From: Paramesorhizobium endophyticum
GTDB lineage: Bacteria; Pseudomonadota; Alphaproteobacteria; Rhizobiales; Rhizobiaceae
NCBI RefSeq assembly: GCF_014640615.1
Contig: NZ_BMHH01000005.1
Location: forward strand, 1 to 64,000
Direction: 5' to 3'
Length of the DNA: 64,000 nt
Below, piece by piece: positions 1 through 10,305 of the stretch; position 1 is the stretch's first letter; each line of letters starts with the position of its first letter. The notes under the pieces were generated by a model, which ran no database searches, was not told the origin of the DNA, and saw nothing but the letters and a program-made list of their open reading frames with translations. The position numbers and the translations under genes were made by a program.

Positions 1-207
1 ATGGCTGCGCTGCCCATCGGCACAAAATCAGCCGCCGCGTAGAATTGAGATTCTTCACGGTCGACGATGTACCGTGGCCTACTCTGCCAGGACGGTAATC
101 GCTTATCTTTTTCTTATGGCAGATCCTCGGGACAAGCCCGAGGATGACGGCTGGACCAGGCGTCATTTCTGTCAGCGCTTCAGTTGAGTTCGACAGACAC
201 CAGCGGT
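1..207. other. Left-edge non-coding stretch, possible partial gene
   Basis: No convincing gene lies between the window edge and the end of the Nfu gene. On the minus strand one frame is open from about position 115 to the left edge and contains ATG codons, so a gene could begin here and run off the window, but I recognise no family in the visible residues. In related genomes the gene after nfu is often tsaB; the residues visible here do not look like the TsaB N-terminus. A palindromic repeat occupies 121-150. Confidence 0.3.
121..150. repeat. Small palindromic repeat (ACAAG-loop type)
   Basis: Nine-base arms at 123-131 and 137-145 are perfectly complementary and enclose the loop ACAAG; the unit ends in GATGACGG. 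The same design, with a different stem sequence but the same loop and the same end, occurs in the inverted pair at 35916-36065. It lies between nfu and whatever is to its left and could act as a transcript 3' end hairpin. Confidence 0.6.
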
Positions 208-777
208 TCAAACCGCCTCGACGTGCTGCACTTCCGGAACGAAATGGCGCAGAAGGTTCTGGATGCCGTGCTTCAGCGTCGCCGTCGAGGACGGACAGCC
301 GGAGCAGGCGCCCTTCATGTTGAGATAGACGGTGCCGGTATCCTTCTCGAAGCCGCGGAAGGTGATGTCGCCGCCGTCCTGCGCCACGGCGGGGCGGACG
401 CGGGTTTCGAGCAATTCCTTGATCGTATCGACGATCTCGATATCAGCCTCGTCGAAGAACTCGCCTTCGCCATGGTCGGAGGCATTGTCCTGAACTGCCA
501 TGACCGGCGAGCCGGCCATCAGATGCTCCATGATCGTGCCGAGGATTGCGGGCTTCAGATGCTGCCAGTCCGGGCCGTCCTTGGTGATGGTGATGAAATC
601 ATAGCCGAAAAAGACGCCCGTCACGCCGGGAATGGCGAAGAGCTTCGCAGCAAGCGGCGAAGTGCTGCTTGCCGCGTCCGCATCGCGGAAATCGGCCGTG
701 CCTTCCGGCATGACCACCTTGCCGGGCAGGAACTTCAAGGTCGCCGGATTGGGCGTGGTCTCGGTCTGGATGAACAC
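208..777 (-). CDS. NfuA/NifU-type iron-sulfur cluster scaffold protein
   Basis: A 189-residue protein with two parts: an N-terminal Nfu_N domain beginning FIQTETTPNPATLKFLPG, and a C-terminal NifU-like domain carrying the CSGCPSS motif whose two cysteines hold a bridging Fe-S cluster between monomers. It acts in the cytoplasm as a carrier delivering assembled clusters to apo-enzymes. The start codon is GTG (777-775), preceded by a good GGGAGAAAG ribosome binding site, and gives exactly the family N-terminus. It is the last visible member of a minus-strand run murJ-trpS-usp-nfu, an order familiar from Rhizobiales. Confidence 0.93.
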   Translation of the reverse strand: MFIQTETTPNPATLKFLPGKVVMPEGTADFRDADAASSTSPLAAKLFAIPGVTGVFFGYDFITITKDGPDWQHLKPAILGTIMEHLMAGSPVMAVQDNASDHGEGEFFDEADIEIVDTIKELLETRVRPAVAQDGGDITFRGFEKDTGTVYLNMKGACSGCPSSTATLKHGIQNLLRHFVPEVQHVEAV

Positions 778-882
778 TGGCTTTCTCCCGCGGCTCGTTC
801 CTGAAACAGGGCTAAAATAAGGCCATCCCTTAAGCCCGGCAATGCTTCGGACAATGAAGTTTGCGTGAGGTATATAGGCGCG

Positions 883-1374
883 TCACGCCACCGCATCAAT
901 GTCTTCGTCGGTCAAGTTGTGCGGCACCACGGTGACGGGGATGGGAAAAGCCGCGCCGCGCCCGGCAATCGACTGCACCAGCGGCCCTGGCCCTTCATTG
1001 CCGGCGCCAGCGGCGAGCACGAGGATGGCGATATCCTGGTCGTCCTCGATAAGCGTGTGGATTTCCTCGGCGGTCTGCCCTTCGCGCAGGACGAGCTCCG
1101 GTTCGAGCCCCTGCTCCTCGCGCACTTTCGCGGCGAATTTGTTGAGCGCGCCATGCGCCCGCTCTTCCGCCTCGGCGCGCATGATCTCGCCCACGCCCAG
1201 GAAATGCTGGAAATCCGCCGAATCGATCACGAACAGGAAGACGAGCGAACCGCCGGTATTCTTGGCGCGGCGCGCGGCATAAGCCACCGCACGCTCGCAC
1301 TCCGGCGTTTCGTCGATGACGGCAAGAAATTTGCGGCGGTGTCCGGCTTCCCGGCTGAGACGTTTTGAAACCAT
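883..1374 (-). CDS. Universal stress protein (UspA family)
   Basis: A 163-residue protein with one Usp domain. The first beta strand (KFLAVID) and the late glycine-rich stretch near AAGAGNEGPGPLVQSI, followed by FPIPVTVVP, match the nucleotide-binding Usp fold, though the canonical G-x2-G-x9-G(S/T) loop is only loosely preserved, so ATP binding is uncertain. Usp proteins are cytoplasmic and tied to stress survival; the partner is not predictable. It sits between trpS and nfu with short gaps and is probably co-transcribed with them. The ribosome binding site in front of the chosen ATG is weak, so the start is less certain than the family. Confidence 0.85.
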   Translation of the reverse strand: MVSKRLSREAGHRRKFLAVIDETPECERAVAYAARRAKNTGGSLVFLFVIDSADFQHFLGVGEIMRAEAEERAHGALNKFAAKVREEQGLEPELVLREGQTAEEIHTLIEDDQDIAILVLAAGAGNEGPGPLVQSIAGRGAAFPIPVTVVPHNLTDEDIDAVA

Positions 1375-1463
1375 GGCGTCAATGTGTCATCGCGCGGCGA
1401 AACCTGCAAGGAGGCATATTTCATACGCATGTTCTTGTCCGAAAAGTCTGCAACTTTTCGGGA

Positions 1464-2534
1464 TCATGCGTCTTGCAGGAAGCCGATGATGTCGCGCACG
1501 TGGCGCATGGTTTCTTCCGCCTGAGCGCCCGCCCGTTCGCCGCCATCTTTCAGCACCGAATCCACATAGGACTGATCGGCGGAGATGCGGCGCATTTCGG
1601 ATGTGATCGGCGAGAGCTTGGCGACGGCAAGATCGGCAAGCGCCGGCTTGAAATCGGAGAACTGCCTGCCGCCGAAATCGCGGATGACGGCTTCCTTGTC
1701 CGTGCCCAAAAGTGCGGCGAAGATGCCGACGAGATTGTCCGCCTCCGGACGGCCCGAGAGTCCTTCCACATCTGATGGTAATGCCTCCGGGTCGGTCTTC
1801 GCCTTGCGAATCTTCTTGGCGATCGTCTCGGCATCGTCGACGAGATTGATGCGGGAGAGGTCCGAAGGATCGGATTTCGACATTTTCTTGGTCCCGTCGC
1901 GCAGCGACATGATGCGCATGGCGGGGCCCGAAATCATCGGCTCGGTCAGCGGGAAGAAGCCGGAAACCGTCTCGTCGCCAACCTGCATCTCGACGCCGAT
2001 GCCGAGCTTTGCGATCCGGTCCGAATAATCATTGTTGAACTTCTGCGCGACATCGCGGGTCAGTTCCAGATGCTGCTTCTGGTCCTCGCCGACAGGAACA
2101 TGCGTCGCACGATAAAGCAGAATATCGGCGGCCATCAGGCTTGGATAGGCGAAGAGGCCGAGTGAAGCGTTTTCGCGGTCCTTGCCCGCCTTGTCCTTGA
2201 ACTGCGTCATGCGGCTCATCCAGCCCATGCGCGCCACGCAGTTGAACACCCAGGCGAGCTCGGCATGCTGGCGCACGCGGCTCTGGTTGAAGACGATGCT
2301 CTTCCTGGGATCGATTCCGGAAGCCAGGAATGCCGCCGTCACCTCGCGCGTCGATTGCATCAGTTCCGCCGGATCGGGATTGACCGTCAGGGCGTGCATG
2401 TCCACGACACAATAGATGCACTCATGGCTGTCCTGCAAATCGAGCCACCGCTTGATCGCGCCCAGATAATTGCCCAGATGCAGATTTCCCGTGGGCTGGA
2501 TGCCGGAGAAGACGAGCGGTTTGAACGTATCCAT
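1464..2534 (-). CDS. trpS: Tryptophanyl-tRNA synthetase
   Basis: A 356-residue class I aminoacyl-tRNA synthetase that charges tRNA-Trp. The HIGH-type signature appears as [10 protein letters not shown] near residues 12-21, and the KMSKS loop as KKMSKSDPS in the middle of the protein. The reading frame stays open 336 bases further upstream, but the ATG at 2534 gives the conserved N-terminus [16 protein letters not shown] and has a GGAGG-like sequence in front; the upstream part is an out-of-frame shadow of murJ. It lies 71 bases after murJ on the same strand. Confidence 0.96.
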   Translation of the reverse strand: MDTFKPLVFSGIQPTGNLHLGNYLGAIKRWLDLQDSHECIYCVVDMHALTVNPDPAELMQSTREVTAAFLASGIDPRKSIVFNQSRVRQHAELAWVFNCVARMGWMSRMTQFKDKAGKDRENASLGLFAYPSLMAADILLYRATHVPVGEDQKQHLELTRDVAQKFNNDYSDRIAKLGIGVEMQVGDETVSGFFPLTEPMISGPAMRIMSLRDGTKKMSKSDPSDLSRINLVDDAETIAKKIRKAKTDPEALPSDVEGLSGRPEADNLVGIFAALLGTDKEAVIRDFGGRQFSDFKPALADLAVAKLSPITSEMRRISADQSYVDSVLKDGGERAGAQAEETMRHVRDIIGFLQDA

Positions 2535-2605
2535 GATGCTTCCGCCTGTGGAGGGAACGATTGTTGCGGCGTTTTGGCAGAGCGGTGCGCCCCGATCAAG
2601 CGGAA

Positions 2606-4180
2606 TCACTTTGGTTGCTTGCCCTTGCGCTTCAGGCTTCGCCTGATCATGCCGGCATCTGCTCCGCCAAGCCCGAAGGCAAGGGCGAAATAGACCGCCG
2701 CGCCCGCCACCACGAGCACGGCCAGCGTCGCCGCCCGCACGAGGAACGGAACGCCATGGGCGAGCAGATAATCGAAGCGCGTGGTGGCGAAGTAAAGACC
2801 GCCCGCCATGACCGCCGCCGCCAAAACCAGGCGCGGAATGCGGGTGAGCAATGGAATGTCCCGTCCCCAATGCCCGCGCCAGACGAGCGTTGAGAAGAGC
2901 AGGATGGCGTTGACCCAGCCTGCGACGATTTCGGCAATCGCGATGCCTGGCGCCGAATAGAGCGGGAATAGCGTCAGCGCCAGCGAGACGTTCACAATCA
3001 CGGATATGCCGGCGAAGATCATCGGCGTGCGCGTGTCCTCGCGGGCGAAGAAGCCGGGGATGAACGCCTTGATAAGGACGAAGGCGGGAAGGCCGAGCCC
3101 GTAGATCGCGAGAATCCCGGCGACGACGCTGGTTGCATGAGGCGAAAACTCGCCGCGCTCGTAGAGAAGCCGCACGATCGGCTCGGACATGACGAGCAGT
3201 GCAGCCGCTGCGGGCAGCGTCAGGAACAGCGTGAACTCGACCGAGCGGTTCTGTAAATTCGCCGCTTCCTTCAAATTCCCCCCACGCAAGGCGCGCGCGA
3301 GTTCGGGTAGGAGAACGGTCGCCACGGCAATACCCACCACGCCGAGCGGAAGCTGATAGACGCGGTCGGCATAGACGAGCGAGGAAACCGCCCCATCCTG
3401 TCCTGAGGCGATGTTTGTGTTGATCAGGAGGTTGATCTGGGTGATGCCGCCGGTAATCGCCGCGGGCAGCGCCAGAATGAGCAGACGCTTGACGTTGGGC
3501 GTGAAGCGCGGACGGCGGAAGCCGATCTTCATGCCGGCATTCCTCACAGCCATCCAGACGATCGCAAGCTGGACGAGGCCCGCCGCCATGACGCCCCAGG
3601 AAAGCTCGATGCCGACCCTCATCGCGTCATGGCCCTCATACCAGGCATGAGCGAGAACGCCGATGAGGATGATATTGAGGAATATGGGCGCAATCGCCGC
3701 CGCGAAATAGCGGTGGAGCGAATTCAGCATCCCGCTCATCATCGCCGCCAGCGACATGCAGGCGAGATAGGGGAACATGATGGTCGCGAGCCGGATCGTT
3801 CCTTCAAATTTCTGGGGATCGTCGATAAAGCCCGGCGCGATCACATAGCGCACCAGCAGCGGCATGGAGAGTTCCATGACAATGGTGAGGACAACGAGCA
3901 CCGTGAAGAGGACCCCGAAGACTTCCTCCGAAAAGCGCCTTGCGCCGTCGAGCCCGTTCTTCTCGATCTCCTTGGCAAAGAGCGGCACGAAGGCGGAGTT
4001 GAACGCGCCCTCGGCAAAGAGGCGGCGGAAGGTGTTCGGGAAACGGAACGCCGCGTTGAACGCATCTGCTACCGGCCCGGTCCCCAGCGCCGCCGCCATC
4101 AGCATTTCGCGCGTGAAGCCGAAGATGCGGCTGGCAAGCGTGCCGGACGCGACGGTGGCGAATTTCTTGACGAGGCTCAT
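2606..4180 (-). CDS. murJ: Lipid II flippase MurJ (MviN family)
   Basis: A 524-residue integral membrane protein with the length and repeated hydrophobic segments (about 14) of the MviN/MurJ branch of the MOP exporter superfamily. It moves lipid-linked peptidoglycan precursor across the inner membrane. Family landmarks include the N-terminal [16 protein letters not shown] and an internal [16 protein letters not shown] segment. The short C-terminal tail is basic (KRKGKQ). The gene follows glnD, separated by a palindromic element (4209-4369), and precedes trpS. The glnD-murJ-trpS order is usual in Rhizobiales. Confidence 0.95.
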   Translation of the reverse strand: MSLVKKFATVASGTLASRIFGFTREMLMAAALGTGPVADAFNAAFRFPNTFRRLFAEGAFNSAFVPLFAKEIEKNGLDGARRFSEEVFGVLFTVLVVLTIVMELSMPLLVRYVIAPGFIDDPQKFEGTIRLATIMFPYLACMSLAAMMSGMLNSLHRYFAAAIAPIFLNIILIGVLAHAWYEGHDAMRVGIELSWGVMAAGLVQLAIVWMAVRNAGMKIGFRRPRFTPNVKRLLILALPAAITGGITQINLLINTNIASGQDGAVSSLVYADRVYQLPLGVVGIAVATVLLPELARALRGGNLKEAANLQNRSVEFTLFLTLPAAAALLVMSEPIVRLLYERGEFSPHATSVVAGILAIYGLGLPAFVLIKAFIPGFFAREDTRTPMIFAGISVIVNVSLALTLFPLYSAPGIAIAEIVAGWVNAILLFSTLVWRGHWGRDIPLLTRIPRLVLAAAVMAGGLYFATTRFDYLLAHGVPFLVRAATLAVLVVAGAAVYFALAFGLGGADAGMIRRSLKRKGKQPK

Positions 4181-4208
4181 GGGTGGGAGCCTTTTCTGCT
4201 ACGTAATT

Positions 4209-4369
4209 CACCCCCCTCTGCCCTGCCGGGCATCTCCCCCACAGGGGGGGAGATTACGCCTTTATAAACGTCAGGCACCAATCGCAGACGTAGCAGGATA
4301 AGGGCGGAGCGTTGTGTCAGCCGGTCTCCCCCCTTGTGGGGGAGATGGCCGGCAGGGCAGAGGGGGGTG
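4209..4369. repeat. Palindromic intergenic element, copy A (about 160 bp)
   Basis: Two GC-rich arms, 4209-4252 and 4324-4369, are approximate inverted copies of each other (the left reads CCCCTCTGCCCTGCCGGGCA, the right is the reverse). They flank a core beginning GATTACGCC and containing CACCAATCGCAGACG. Related cores and arms recur at 16915-17073 (same orientation) and 33646-33808 (opposite orientation). It lies between murJ and glnD and carries no gene. The layout is that of the mosaic palindromic repeats known in Rhizobiales genomes; I do not assign it to a named family. Confidence 0.85.
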
Positions 4370-4413
4370 TTCTCATCACCGTAGCGATGCATTTTGATCA
4401 TACTGCTTTGTCT

Positions 4414-7209
4414 CTATTCCGCCGCCTGGTGCGCGCGGCTGGTGCTTCTTGCATGCGTTTCTTCCTTGCCGAAAATCGCCAGCAGCTTGCGCCTTATATT
4501 GCCCTGCCGCGCAGGGTTGGAAACCTTGTGGCCCACCAGATCGGTGACATAGAAGGTATCGATCACCTTCTCGCCGAAGGTGGTGATGTGCGCCGAGGCG
4601 ATGTCGAGGGAGAGGCCGGAAATCACGCCCGTCAGTTCGGACAGAAGGCCGGGCCGGTCAAGCCCTTCGACTTCAATAACCGTAAACTTGTTCGAGAGCT
4701 TGTTGTCGATCTCCACGCGCGGCTCGACGCGGAAGGCCTTGGCGGCGCGCTTCGGCTTGGTGCGCTTGGCGAGCATGTCGGGCAGATGAGAGCGGCCCGA
4801 AAGCACGTCCTCGATCAGCTTGCCGACCCGCTCCGCGCGCCGTTTCTCATCGCCATCAGTCTCGAATTCGCGGTTGATGAGGATGGTGTCGAGCGCGCGC
4901 CCGTCGCTGGTGGTGAAGATCTGCGCATCGACGATATTCCCCCCCGCCGCGGCGCAGGCCCCGGCTATGACAGAGAGCAGGCGCGGATGGTCGGGGGAGA
5001 GCACGGTGATTTCCGTCACCGCCTCGAAGGCGCGCGGTTCCACCATCGTCGCCAGCTGTCTGCCCGCCGCATCCGCCTCGCGGATGAAATCGGCGTGACG
5101 GAGCTGGTCTTCGAGGCTCACCGTCAGGAAATAATTCTGATAGTGCAGGTTGAGGTAATTCTCGCGCTCCTCGTCGGGCCACTGGCCCAGCGCCGTCGCA
5201 AGCTCTCCCCGGGCCTGCTCCAGGCGGTTCTTGCGCGAAACTTCCGAAAAGCCACCGGTCAGGAGCAACTCGGTTTCGTAGAAGAGTGTGCGCAGCAACT
5301 GGCCTTTCCAGCCGTTCCAGACGCCGGGGCCGACCGCCCTGATATCGCAGACCGTGAGGATCAGCAGCAGTTTCAGCCGCTCGAGCGTCTGCACCGTGGC
5401 GGCGAAATCCTCGATGGTCTTTCGGTCGTTCAAATCGCGCGACTGCGCAACCATGCTCATGGTCAGATGCTCCTGCACCAGCCAGGCCACGGTCTCGGTT
5501 TCAGCAGGAGAGAGGCCGAAGCGCGGGCAGAGCCTGCGGGCGATGCGGGCGCCTGCGGCGGAATGGTCCTCCGGGCGGCCCTTGGCGATGTCATGCAGCA
5601 GCAGCGCGATATAGAGGAGATGGCGGTCCTTCTTCAGCGCCGGCATCAGCGAGTTGGAGAGCGGGTGCTCCTGCTCCAGTTCGCCATGCTCGATGTCCGA
5701 GAGAATGGCGATGCAGCGCAATAGATGCTCGTCCACGGTATAGTGATGATACATGTTGAACTGCATCATCGCAACGATCTTGCCGAAGTCGGGGATGAAT
5801 TTGCCCAGCACACCGGATTCGTTCATGCGCCGCAGGATCAGTTCCGGATTGCGCGGTGAAGTCAGGATTTCGAGGAACAACCGGTTGGCTTCCGGATTCT
5901 CACGCAAATCCGCATTGACGAGCTTCAGCGAGCGGGTGATCTGCTGCATCGCCTGCGGGTGGAATTCGAGCCCGTGTCTGTCGGCCAGATGGAACAGCCG
6001 GATGATATTGACGGGATCGCGTTCGAACACGCCCTCATCGGCGATATTGATGCGGTGATTGTCTGCGATGAAATCCTTCGTCCCGGCCAGCTTGCGCTTG
6101 CGGCGTGAGAAGGTGAGGAAGATGCGGTTGAAGCCGGGGACGTGCTTGGCCTGCTCCTCTTCCAGCGCCGCACAGATGATGCGCGTCAAATCGCCGACAT
6201 CCTTGGCGACGAGGAAATAGTGCTTCATGAAGCGCTCTACGTCGTGGAGGCCGGGATGTGACGTATAGCCCAAGCGGCTGGCGATCTCGCGCTGAATATC
6301 GAAGGAAAGCCGCTCCTCCGCCTTGCCGGTCAAAAAATGCATGTGGCAGCGCACCGCCCAGAGAAAATCCTCCGCTTTCATGAAGAGCTTGTGCTCTTCG
6401 CGTGACAGGACTCCCGCCTTCACCAGTTCCTCGCTGGTGCGGACGCGGTAGAAATATTTGGCGATCCAGAACAGGGTGTGCAGGTCGCGCTGGCCGCCCT
6501 TGCCTTCCTTGACGTTCGGCTCGACCAGATAGCGCGTCTCGCCGGTCTTGCGGTGGCGAACGTCGCGCTCGGCGAGCTTGGCCTGGATGAATTGCGGCGC
6601 CGTGCCCTTGACCACCTCCTCACCGAAACGGCGCTCCATCTCGTCGAACAGCTCGCGGCTGCCGCACAGGAAGCGTGCTTCGAGCACAGCGGTGCGGATG
6701 GTCATGTCCTCACGCGAGAGGCGGATGGTTTCGTCGATATTGCGGGTGGCGTGGCCGACCTTCAGGCCAAGGTCCCAGAGCATGTAGAGGACATATTCCA
6801 CCACCTGCTCGCCCCATGGCGTTTGCTTGTAGGGCAGAAGAAACAGGAGATCGATATCGGAGCCGGGCGCCAGCGCACCGCGCCCATAACCCCCGACTGC
6901 GGCAATACACATGCGCTCGGCCTTGGACGGATTGGTGACCGGATAGACGTGCGCGATGGCGAAATCGTAGAGCGTTTCGATGATGACATCCATCAGATGG
7001 CAAAGGCGGATGGCGCAACGCCTGCCGCCGCCATCCTTCATCAGCATCGCCTCGGCAGCGGACCGTCCGCTCGCCAGCGTCTCTTTCAGCGCCTGAAGCA
7101 CCTGCCCGCGCAGGGCCTGCCCGTCCGCCTCCTTTGCGAGCGCATCCAGCCGCCGGCGGAGCTTCTCGCCATTGACGATTTCACCAAGTTTCAGGTCCGA
7201 CGCGCTCAT
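4414..7209 (-). CDS. glnD: Bifunctional PII uridylyltransferase/uridylyl-removing enzyme
   Basis: A 931-residue cytoplasmic nitrogen sensor that adds UMP to PII proteins when glutamine is low and removes it when glutamine is high. Domains in order: a nucleotidyltransferase with [18 protein letters not shown] (metal-binding D-x-D), a GlnE-like helical linker, an HD domain with [14 protein letters not shown] for the removing activity, and two C-terminal ACT domains for glutamine sensing. An in-frame TTG exists at 7224, but the ATG at 7209 gives the usual MSASDLKL start. The length is normal for alphaproteobacterial GlnD. Confidence 0.96.
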   Translation of the reverse strand: MSASDLKLGEIVNGEKLRRRLDALAKEADGQALRGQVLQALKETLASGRSAAEAMLMKDGGGRRCAIRLCHLMDVIIETLYDFAIAHVYPVTNPSKAERMCIAAVGGYGRGALAPGSDIDLLFLLPYKQTPWGEQVVEYVLYMLWDLGLKVGHATRNIDETIRLSREDMTIRTAVLEARFLCGSRELFDEMERRFGEEVVKGTAPQFIQAKLAERDVRHRKTGETRYLVEPNVKEGKGGQRDLHTLFWIAKYFYRVRTSEELVKAGVLSREEHKLFMKAEDFLWAVRCHMHFLTGKAEERLSFDIQREIASRLGYTSHPGLHDVERFMKHYFLVAKDVGDLTRIICAALEEEQAKHVPGFNRIFLTFSRRKRKLAGTKDFIADNHRINIADEGVFERDPVNIIRLFHLADRHGLEFHPQAMQQITRSLKLVNADLRENPEANRLFLEILTSPRNPELILRRMNESGVLGKFIPDFGKIVAMMQFNMYHHYTVDEHLLRCIAILSDIEHGELEQEHPLSNSLMPALKKDRHLLYIALLLHDIAKGRPEDHSAAGARIARRLCPRFGLSPAETETVAWLVQEHLTMSMVAQSRDLNDRKTIEDFAATVQTLERLKLLLILTVCDIRAVGPGVWNGWKGQLLRTLFYETELLLTGGFSEVSRKNRLEQARGELATALGQWPDEERENYLNLHYQNYFLTVSLEDQLRHADFIREADAAGRQLATMVEPRAFEAVTEITVLSPDHPRLLSVIAGACAAAGGNIVDAQIFTTSDGRALDTILINREFETDGDEKRRAERVGKLIEDVLSGRSHLPDMLAKRTKPKRAAKAFRVEPRVEIDNKLSNKFTVIEVEGLDRPGLLSELTGVISGLSLDIASAHITTFGEKVIDTFYVTDLVGHKVSNPARQGNIRRKLLAIFGKEETHARSTSRAHQAAE

Positions 7210-7308
7210 GAAGGGTTCTACCAATGGGACGGTCGCCCCCTATAGCGCGTTTTGGGGGGAGTGGGTATGGGGATGATCTCAGTTAAGTGGTGATGTCGCT
7301 GGCTGTTA

Positions 7309-7824
7309 TTAATTCATATCAGGGTCGTCCTGGCAGCCTGCTCCCGTCATTATACATCTGGAACCTATTCTGGGTTCATGCGGCGGCAATCTAGATATAT
7401 TCTTGCACATCCACATATAGTTAGCGAAATCACTATCCATTTTGGTGCCGTCGATCATAATAATGCCGCTCCTGATGACCGGTTTGGCGATGCCATTTGA
7501 AATCATGAGAGCAATCAACCTAATTGCAATATTCGCATGACGACATGGCGTCATGGACGAGGCGATCTTGGTAACGTCGGCGGAAAGGGATAGCGCCAGT
7601 ATCCCCTCAAGGAGCGGGCCGTCTTTTTCCCTGATTTGCTCACCTAGATTTTTAAGTCCGTTCTCATCGCCTTTCTCTATCAGTTCAGCAATCTTGTCTT
7701 CCAGACGTTGCGCATCGGCTCCATCGTCAAATACCGAAAGACCAGCTATTAGCTGTTCGCGATCCATAGCCATCGCGGGAATGATAAGCATTAGGAAGAT
7801 GAACAAAGCCCTCAGTATTGTCAC
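7309..7824 (-). CDS. Small secreted protein of unknown function
   Basis: A 171-residue protein I do not recognise. It starts with a hydrophobic signal peptide (TILRALFIFLMLIIPAMA, likely cleaved after AMA). The mature part has an acidic helical first half (LEDKIAELIEKGDENGLKNLGEQI) and a second half with four cysteines that could form disulfides in the periplasm. The start is GTG with a strong GGGAGGGG ribosome binding site, which lies in the repeat-like sequence at 7838-7895. Its base composition is more AT-rich than the neighbouring glnD and maeB, which suggests an accessory gene. Confidence 0.6.
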   Translation of the reverse strand: MTILRALFIFLMLIIPAMAMDREQLIAGLSVFDDGADAQRLEDKIAELIEKGDENGLKNLGEQIREKDGPLLEGILALSLSADVTKIASSMTPCRHANIAIRLIALMISNGIAKPVIRSGIIMIDGTKMDSDFANYMWMCKNISRLPPHEPRIGSRCIMTGAGCQDDPDMN

Positions 7825-7837
7825 CGCAGTCCCCTCC

Positions 7838-7895
7838 CCTCACCCGATGCTACGTGTCTCCCTCCCCGCAAGAGGAGGGAGACGGCAACCCTCAC
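7838..7895. repeat. GC-rich CCCTCACCC-type palindromic repeat
   Basis: Between the malic enzyme and the small secreted gene. The unit contains TCTCCCTCC followed by its inverse GGAGGGAGA around CCGCAAGA, so it can fold as a hairpin. Related units are at 13040-13185 and 61559-61670. It overlaps the 3' end of maeB by a few bases and supplies the purine-rich ribosome binding site of the gene at 7309-7824. Confidence 0.6.
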
Positions 7896-10183
7896 GTCGT
7901 CGCGTTATACGCCGCTATCGCTGCCATATTCACGATGTCCGAATCCTTCGCGCCCAACGAGACGATCTGCACCGGCTTGTCGAGGCCGACGAGGAGCGGG
8001 CCGATGACGGTGGAGCCGCCCAGTTCCTGCAGCATCTTGGTAGAGATCGAAGCGGAGTGGAAGGCGGGCATGACGAGGACGTTTGCCGGGCCCGATAGGC
8101 GGATGAAAGGATATTGCTCCATCAGCGCCGGGTTCAGCGCCACATCGGCGCTCATCTCACCGTCATACTCGAAATCGACGCGGCGCTTGTCGAGGACCTT
8201 CACCGCCTCCTGAATGCGCTCCGAGCGCTCGCCGCCCATATGGCCGAAGGTGGAATAGGCCAGCAGCGCCACGCGCGGCACATAGCCCATGCGCCGCGCC
8301 ATGCCCGCCGCTTCCTCGGCGATATCGGCAAGCTCCTCGGCGTCAGGCATTTCATGCACCGCCGTATCGGCGACGAACACCGTGCGGCCTCGACAGAGCG
8401 CGATGGAGACGCCAATCACCCGGTGGCCCGGCTTGGCGTCGATGACGCGGCGCACATCCTCGATGCCGGTGGCGTAATTGCGGGTGACGCCCGTCACCAT
8501 GCCGTCGGCATCGCCCAGCGCCACCATGCAGGCGGCGAAATGGTTGCGGTCGTTGTTGATGATGCGGTGGCAGTCGCGGAAGAGATAGCCCTTCCGCTGC
8601 AGCCGCTCATAGAGATAATCGGCGTAGACCGTGTTACGGCTGGAAAGCCTTGCATTGATTATCTCGATCCCCGCCTTGACAAGATCGACGCCGGCATTTT
8701 GCGCCGTCTCGCGGATGCGGTCCTCGCGGCCCAGAAGGATGGCCGTGCCGAGCCGCTGGTTGGCATAGGAGACGGCGGCGCGCATGACCTGCTCCTCCTC
8801 GCCTTCGGCAAAGACAATGCGCTTCGGCTGGCGGCGCACACGGTCGTAAATGCCCTGCAACGTCGAGGCGATGGGGTCGCGGCGGGCGGATAGCTCGCGC
8901 GCATAGGCTTCGAGATTGGCGATGGGCTTGCCGGCGACGCCCGTTTCCATCGCCGCCTTGGCCACTGCCACCGGAATGGCGGAGATCAAACGCGGATCGA
9001 ACGGCACGGGGATGATGTAGTTCGGGCCGAAGCGCGGGCGGTTACCCTGATAGGCGGCGGCGACATCGTCGGGCACGTCCTCACGCGCCAATTCGGCAAG
9101 CGCGTTAGCGGCGGCGACCTTCATGTCCTCGTTGATCGTCGTGGCGCGCACGTCGAGCGCACCACGGAAGATATAGGGGAAGCCCAGCACATTGTTGACC
9201 TGGTTCGGATAGTCCGAGCGGCCCGTCGCCATGATCGCGTCGGAGCGGATGCGCGCCACTTCTTCCGGCGTGATCTCAGGGTCGGGATTGGCCATGGCGA
9301 AGATGATGGGATTGGGCGCCATGGAGCGCACCATGTCCTCCGTCAGCGCGCCCTTGGCGGAGACGCCGAAGAAGACATCCGCGCCGTCCATGGCCTCGGC
9401 AAGCGTGCGCTTGGAGGTTTCCACCGCATGGGCGGATTTCCACTGGTTCATCCCCTCCTCGCGGCCCTGATAGACGACGCCCTTGGTGTCGCAGAGGATG
9501 ACGTTTTCAGGCGCAAAGCCCATCGCCTTGACGAGTTCGATGCAGGCGATTCCGGCAGCGCCCGCGCCGTTGCAGACGAGCTTCGTCGTCTTCATGTCGC
9601 GGCCCGTCAGATGCAGCGCATTGATGAGGCCAGCCACCGCGATGATCGCCGTGCCGTGCTGGTCGTCATGGAAGACGGGAATGTCCATCAATTCGCGCAG
9701 GCGGCTTTCAATGATGAAGCAGTCCGGGGCCTTGATGTCCTCCAGATTGATGCCGCCGAAGGAGGGGCCCAAATAGCGCACGGCATTGACGAAGGCGTCG
9801 ATATCGGTGGTGTCGACTTCCAGATCGATGGAATCGACATCGGCGAAGCGCTTGAACAGCACCGCCTTGCCTTCCATGACGGGCTTGGACGCCAGCGCGC
9901 CGAGATTGCCGAGGCCGAGGATCGCCGTGCCGTTGGAGATGACCGCGACCAGATTGCCCTTGGCGGTATAGTCATAGGCACGGGCGGGGTCTTCTGCGAT
10001 CGCCTTCACCGGAACCGCGACGCCGGGTGAATAGGCGAGCGACAGATCGCGCTGCGTCGCCATGGGCTTGGTCGGGTTGATTTCCAGCTTGCCGGGGCGG
10101 CCTTGCGCATGAAATTCGAGCGCTTCCTGCTCGGTAACGGAGGGGGCGCTGCGGCTCCCAGCATTGGACGTATCGACGGGCAT
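7892..10183 (-). CDS. maeB: NADP-type malic enzyme with phosphotransacetylase-like C-terminal domain
   Basis: A 763-residue cytoplasmic enzyme that oxidatively decarboxylates malate to pyruvate. Residues about 1-430 are the malic enzyme domain: the catalytic region [13 protein letters not shown] and the dinucleotide-binding loop [14 protein letters not shown]. Residues about 440-763 form a phosphotransacetylase-like domain ([14 protein letters not shown] to the end), which in such fusions is generally regulatory rather than active. The frame is open 108 bases further, but the ATG at 10183 has a perfect GGAGGGA site. It is transcribed divergently from mutS across 122 bases. Whether it prefers NAD or NADP cannot be read from the sequence. 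Confidence 0.93.
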   Translation of the reverse strand: MPVDTSNAGSRSAPSVTEQEALEFHAQGRPGKLEINPTKPMATQRDLSLAYSPGVAVPVKAIAEDPARAYDYTAKGNLVAVISNGTAILGLGNLGALASKPVMEGKAVLFKRFADVDSIDLEVDTTDIDAFVNAVRYLGPSFGGINLEDIKAPDCFIIESRLRELMDIPVFHDDQHGTAIIAVAGLINALHLTGRDMKTTKLVCNGAGAAGIACIELVKAMGFAPENVILCDTKGVVYQGREEGMNQWKSAHAVETSKRTLAEAMDGADVFFGVSAKGALTEDMVRSMAPNPIIFAMANPDPEITPEEVARIRSDAIMATGRSDYPNQVNNVLGFPYIFRGALDVRATTINEDMKVAAANALAELAREDVPDDVAAAYQGNRPRFGPNYIIPVPFDPRLISAIPVAVAKAAMETGVAGKPIANLEAYARELSARRDPIASTLQGIYDRVRRQPKRIVFAEGEEEQVMRAAVSYANQRLGTAILLGREDRIRETAQNAGVDLVKAGIEIINARLSSRNTVYADYLYERLQRKGYLFRDCHRIINNDRNHFAACMVALGDADGMVTGVTRNYATGIEDVRRVIDAKPGHRVIGVSIALCRGRTVFVADTAVHEMPDAEELADIAEEAAGMARRMGYVPRVALLAYSTFGHMGGERSERIQEAVKVLDKRRVDFEYDGEMSADVALNPALMEQYPFIRLSGPANVLVMPAFHSASISTKMLQELGGSTVIGPLLVGLDKPVQIVSLGAKDSDIVNMAAIAAYNATT

Positions 10184-10305
10184 GTTCCCTCCGGTCTGTT
10201 GTTCTGTGGAGAAAAGTTCGATACCGCTAGTCGGAGCATGTGTAAACCGCGCGAGACGTAATAGGTATTCGTCTCGAAACCTCGACCACAATCCGGGAAT
10301 ACACG

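Noticed and set aside
2535-2870. N-terminal extension of trpS
   Set aside because: The extension is a shadow of murJ read in another frame; the ATG at 2534 gives the true synthetase start.
4204-4375. CRISPR-like repetition
   Set aside because: Only two inverted arms with a core, not direct repeats with unique spacers.
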